From contig NZ_CP064030.1 of assembly GCF_016865235.1 (NCBI RefSeq), positions 186,001 to 250,000 on the forward strand: DNA of 64,000 bases, in the 5' to 3' direction. Positions 62,532 through 64,000 of this stretch are shown here, piece after piece. Position numbers and translations under genes: made by a program. The notes below the pieces were generated by a model that searched no databases, was not told where the DNA came from, and saw only the letters and a program-made list of their open reading frames with translations. Origin of the DNA: Dyella caseinilytica. Lineage in GTDB: Bacteria; Pseudomonadota; Gammaproteobacteria; Xanthomonadales; Rhodanobacteraceae. How positions within the stretch are numbered: the stretch's first letter is position 1; the number at the start of each line of letters is the position of its first letter.

Positions 62532-63419
62532 ATGACCCGCGTGAACCTCGATCTGGACGTCCTGCGCAGCTTCGCCACCGGCATCGAGCTGGGCAGTTTT
62601 GCCAAGGCCGCCGATCGCCTGAACCGCTCCACCTCGGCGGTGAGCGCCCAGCTCAAAAAGCTGGAGGATCAGGCAGGCACGTCGTTGTTGCGCAAATCCG
62701 GCCGCGGCATGGCGCTGACCGAGGCGGGCGAGGTGATGCTCAGCTATGCGCGCCGGCTGTTGGAGCTCAACGACGAGGCCGTCAGTGCGGTGCGCGGCGT
62801 CCAGTTGGAAGGGCGCGTGCGGCTGGGATTGCAGGAGGACTTCGGGGAAAGCCTGTTGCCTGAAGTACTCGGGCGCTTCAAGCGTGCGCATCCCAGACTG
62901 CGCGTGGAAGTCCAGCTCGCGCGCAATACGGTGTTGATGCAATCGTTGCAAACGGGGCGGCTTGATCTTGCCCTGGCATGGGAAACGAGTGAGGCGGTGC
63001 CGCATGCCGAGCATGTGCACATCTTGCCGATGTGCTGGATCGTTGGCGGCAATGAGCAGGTCTCAACGTTGTACGGCCACGGAGAGCCGGTGCCTTTGGT
63101 TGTGCTCGAGGCGCCCTGCATGATGCGCACGGCGGCGACCCAGGCGCTGGATCATGTGGGTATTCCGTGGCGCGTCGCGTTCACCAGCCCGAGCTTGGCT
63201 GGCAACTGGGCGGCAGTGAAAGCGGGGCTGGGTGTGAGCGTGCGCACGCCGCTTGGCCTGCCGGCCGATGTGCGTACGCTGGATGCGCACGAAACGGACC
63301 TTCCGGTTTTGCCGCAACTCGGTCTGGCCCTCTACCGCAGTGAAGCGGAGCCGGAGCCGGCGGTTGGGCGTCTTGCTGAGTTGATCATGGAGAAGCTGCG
63401 CGAGTCGATCGCGGCTTAG
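62532..63419 (+). CDS. LysR family transcriptional regulator
   Basis: 295 residues. N-terminal winged helix LDVLRSFATGIELGSFAKAADRLNRSTSAVSAQLKKLEDQAGTSLLRKSGRGMALTEAGEVML, then the linker and the type II effector-binding fold (RVRLGLQEDFGESLLPEVLGRF, LQTGRLDLALAW). The ATG at 62532 has GGGA 8 nt upstream and is preferred to the ATG at 62523. It is divergent from the CMD-DUF4865-tautomerase genes, which it probably controls. Confidence 0.93.
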   Translation: MTRVNLDLDVLRSFATGIELGSFAKAADRLNRSTSAVSAQLKKLEDQAGTSLLRKSGRGMALTEAGEVMLSYARRLLELNDEAVSAVRGVQLEGRVRLGLQEDFGESLLPEVLGRFKRAHPRLRVEVQLARNTVLMQSLQTGRLDLALAWETSEAVPHAEHVHILPMCWIVGGNEQVSTLYGHGEPVPLVVLEAPCMMRTAATQALDHVGIPWRVAFTSPSLAGNWAAVKAGLGVSVRTPLGLPADVRTLDAHETDLPVLPQLGLALYRSEAEPEPAVGRLAELIMEKLRESIAA

Positions 63420-63531
63420 TACGGTGCCTTCTACTCGTGGTGTTTTCGTGTATTGCCGCGGGGAGGCGCCATTCATTGCAAAGCGTTGCAGATGGTGTGA
63501 AAGCACGACACTTTGTAGAAACTCCAAAATG

Positions 63532-63610
63532 CGTCGTCCCGGCGAAGGCCGGGACCCAGCGACTTGAAGACCTCCAAAGACACTAGGTCACGGCCTTCGC
63601 CGGGACGACG
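63532..63610. repeat. Long inverted repeat of REP type
   Basis: Perfect 19-bp arms CGTCGTCCCGGCGAAGGCC (63532-63550) and GGCCTTCGCCGGGACGACG (63592-63610) with a 41-bp spacer, between the LysR and DUF1801 genes. Each arm region also contains a smaller hairpin (CCCGGC..GCCGGG). The left arm continues as in the element at 6040-6072. Confidence 0.8.
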
Positions 63611-63614
63611 AGCT

Positions 63615-64000
63615 TTACTTTCGCGTCTTGGACTGATTCAAGGCCACCGCAGCACGGATGAGCGTCTTCAACGCCTTCTCGTTGATTTTCTCGTTTTCAA
63701 CAAAGTCGATCGCACGCCGCGTGTTCCCGTCGAGACTGGCGTTGAAGAGATTTGAAGGGTCTTTCAGAGAGGCCCCTTTGGCGAAAGTCATCTTCACGAC
63801 GTTCTTGTAGGTCTCACCCGTGCAGATGATTCCGTCATGCGACCACACCGGAACACCTCGCCACTTCCACTCTTCGACGACGTCGGGATCGGCTTCCTTG
63901 ATCAGCGTGCGGAGCCGGTTGAGCATCTCGCCGCGCCAGTCATTGAGCTCTGTGATCCTTGCATCTATCAGCTGAGCAGGTGACGGCTCACTCTTGGGCA
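63615..64000 (-). CDS. DUF1801 domain protein, N-terminus outside window
   Basis: The minus-strand frame ends with TAA at 63615 and is open to the window end: it reads PSPAQLIDARITELNDWRGE before the first internal Met (MLNRLRTLIKEADPDVVEEWKWRGVPVWSHDG), so the start lies beyond 64000. The pieces EWKWRGVPVWSHDGIICTG and YKNVVKMTFAKGASLKDP are the DUF1801 signature. Function unknown; cytoplasmic. The last residues are SKTRK. Confidence 0.85.
   Translation of the reverse strand, partial: PKSEPSPAQLIDARITELNDWRGEMLNRLRTLIKEADPDVVEEWKWRGVPVWSHDGIICTGETYKNVVKMTFAKGASLKDPSNLFNASLDGNTRRAIDFVENEKINEKALKTLIRAAVALNQSKTRK

Overview
The window is a gene-dense, roughly 60% GC chromosomal segment from a gammaproteobacterium. 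It is most likely a member of the Xanthomonadales, family Rhodanobacteraceae (Dyella/Rhodanobacter/Luteibacter-like). This placement is inferred from gene content and protein wording (PLD-type PssA, DesA-like desaturase, SecB-GpsA pair, RpmB-RpmG pair, Mg-type HemB, SphB1/NalP-like lipoprotein autotransporters), not from a marker-gene tree. I see no rRNA, tRNA, CRISPR array, prophage or transposase.

Layout. 1-1100: the 5' part of leuA on the minus strand, preceded by a branched-chain amino acid attenuator (promoter, leader peptide, antiterminator/terminator hairpins). 1.5-8.7 kb: pssA, a GNAT acetyltransferase, a YdcH-like protein, ttcA, an aromatic/aspartate aminotransferase, rdgC, a YgjP-type metalloprotease and a frameshifted isoprenylcysteine methyltransferase-like gene. 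8.7-13.9 kb (minus strand): GFA protein, alpha/beta hydrolase, M1 aminopeptidase, GST, proline iminopeptidase. 14-19 kb: DUF3300 lipoprotein, Lrp/AsnC regulator divergent from an EamA transporter, a second GST, ubiE.

19.2-22.3 kb: a tight four-gene operon (DsrE-family protein, periplasmic binding protein, diheme cytochrome c, TsdA-like diheme cytochrome c). It looks like a periplasmic thiosulfate/tetrathionate or persulfide module. 22.8-29.3 kb: two tandem paralogous lipoprotein subtilisin autotransporters. 29.4-36.4 kb: plsB, a lipoprotein, an e(P4)-type acid phosphatase, an AI-2E/PerM permease and bluB. 36.4-44.3 kb: rep, tdk, a hypothetical protein, mutM and a GldA/F/G-like ABC exporter operon reading into mutM. 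44.4-51.7 kb: fatty acid desaturase, DCC-family protein, rpmB-rpmG, secB-gpsA and a large SNF2 helicase.

52-55.4 kb: a third autotransporter with a repeat-rich passenger. A diverged copy of the C-terminal end of the SNF2 helicase lies on its far side, suggesting the autotransporter arrived by recombination at the helicase tail. 55.5-61 kb: Sel1-like protein, HAD phosphatase, glucokinase, S53 (sedolisin) protease and hemB. 61.1-63.4 kb: a LysR regulator divergent from a compact operon (carboxymuconolactone decarboxylase family, DUF4865, tautomerase). The window ends inside a DUF1801 gene.

REP-like palindromes (a GTCRTCCCGGC core) are scattered between genes. Most genes are housekeeping. The most notable accessory parts are the tsd-like operon, the three autotransporters, the leu attenuator and the helicase-tail remnant.
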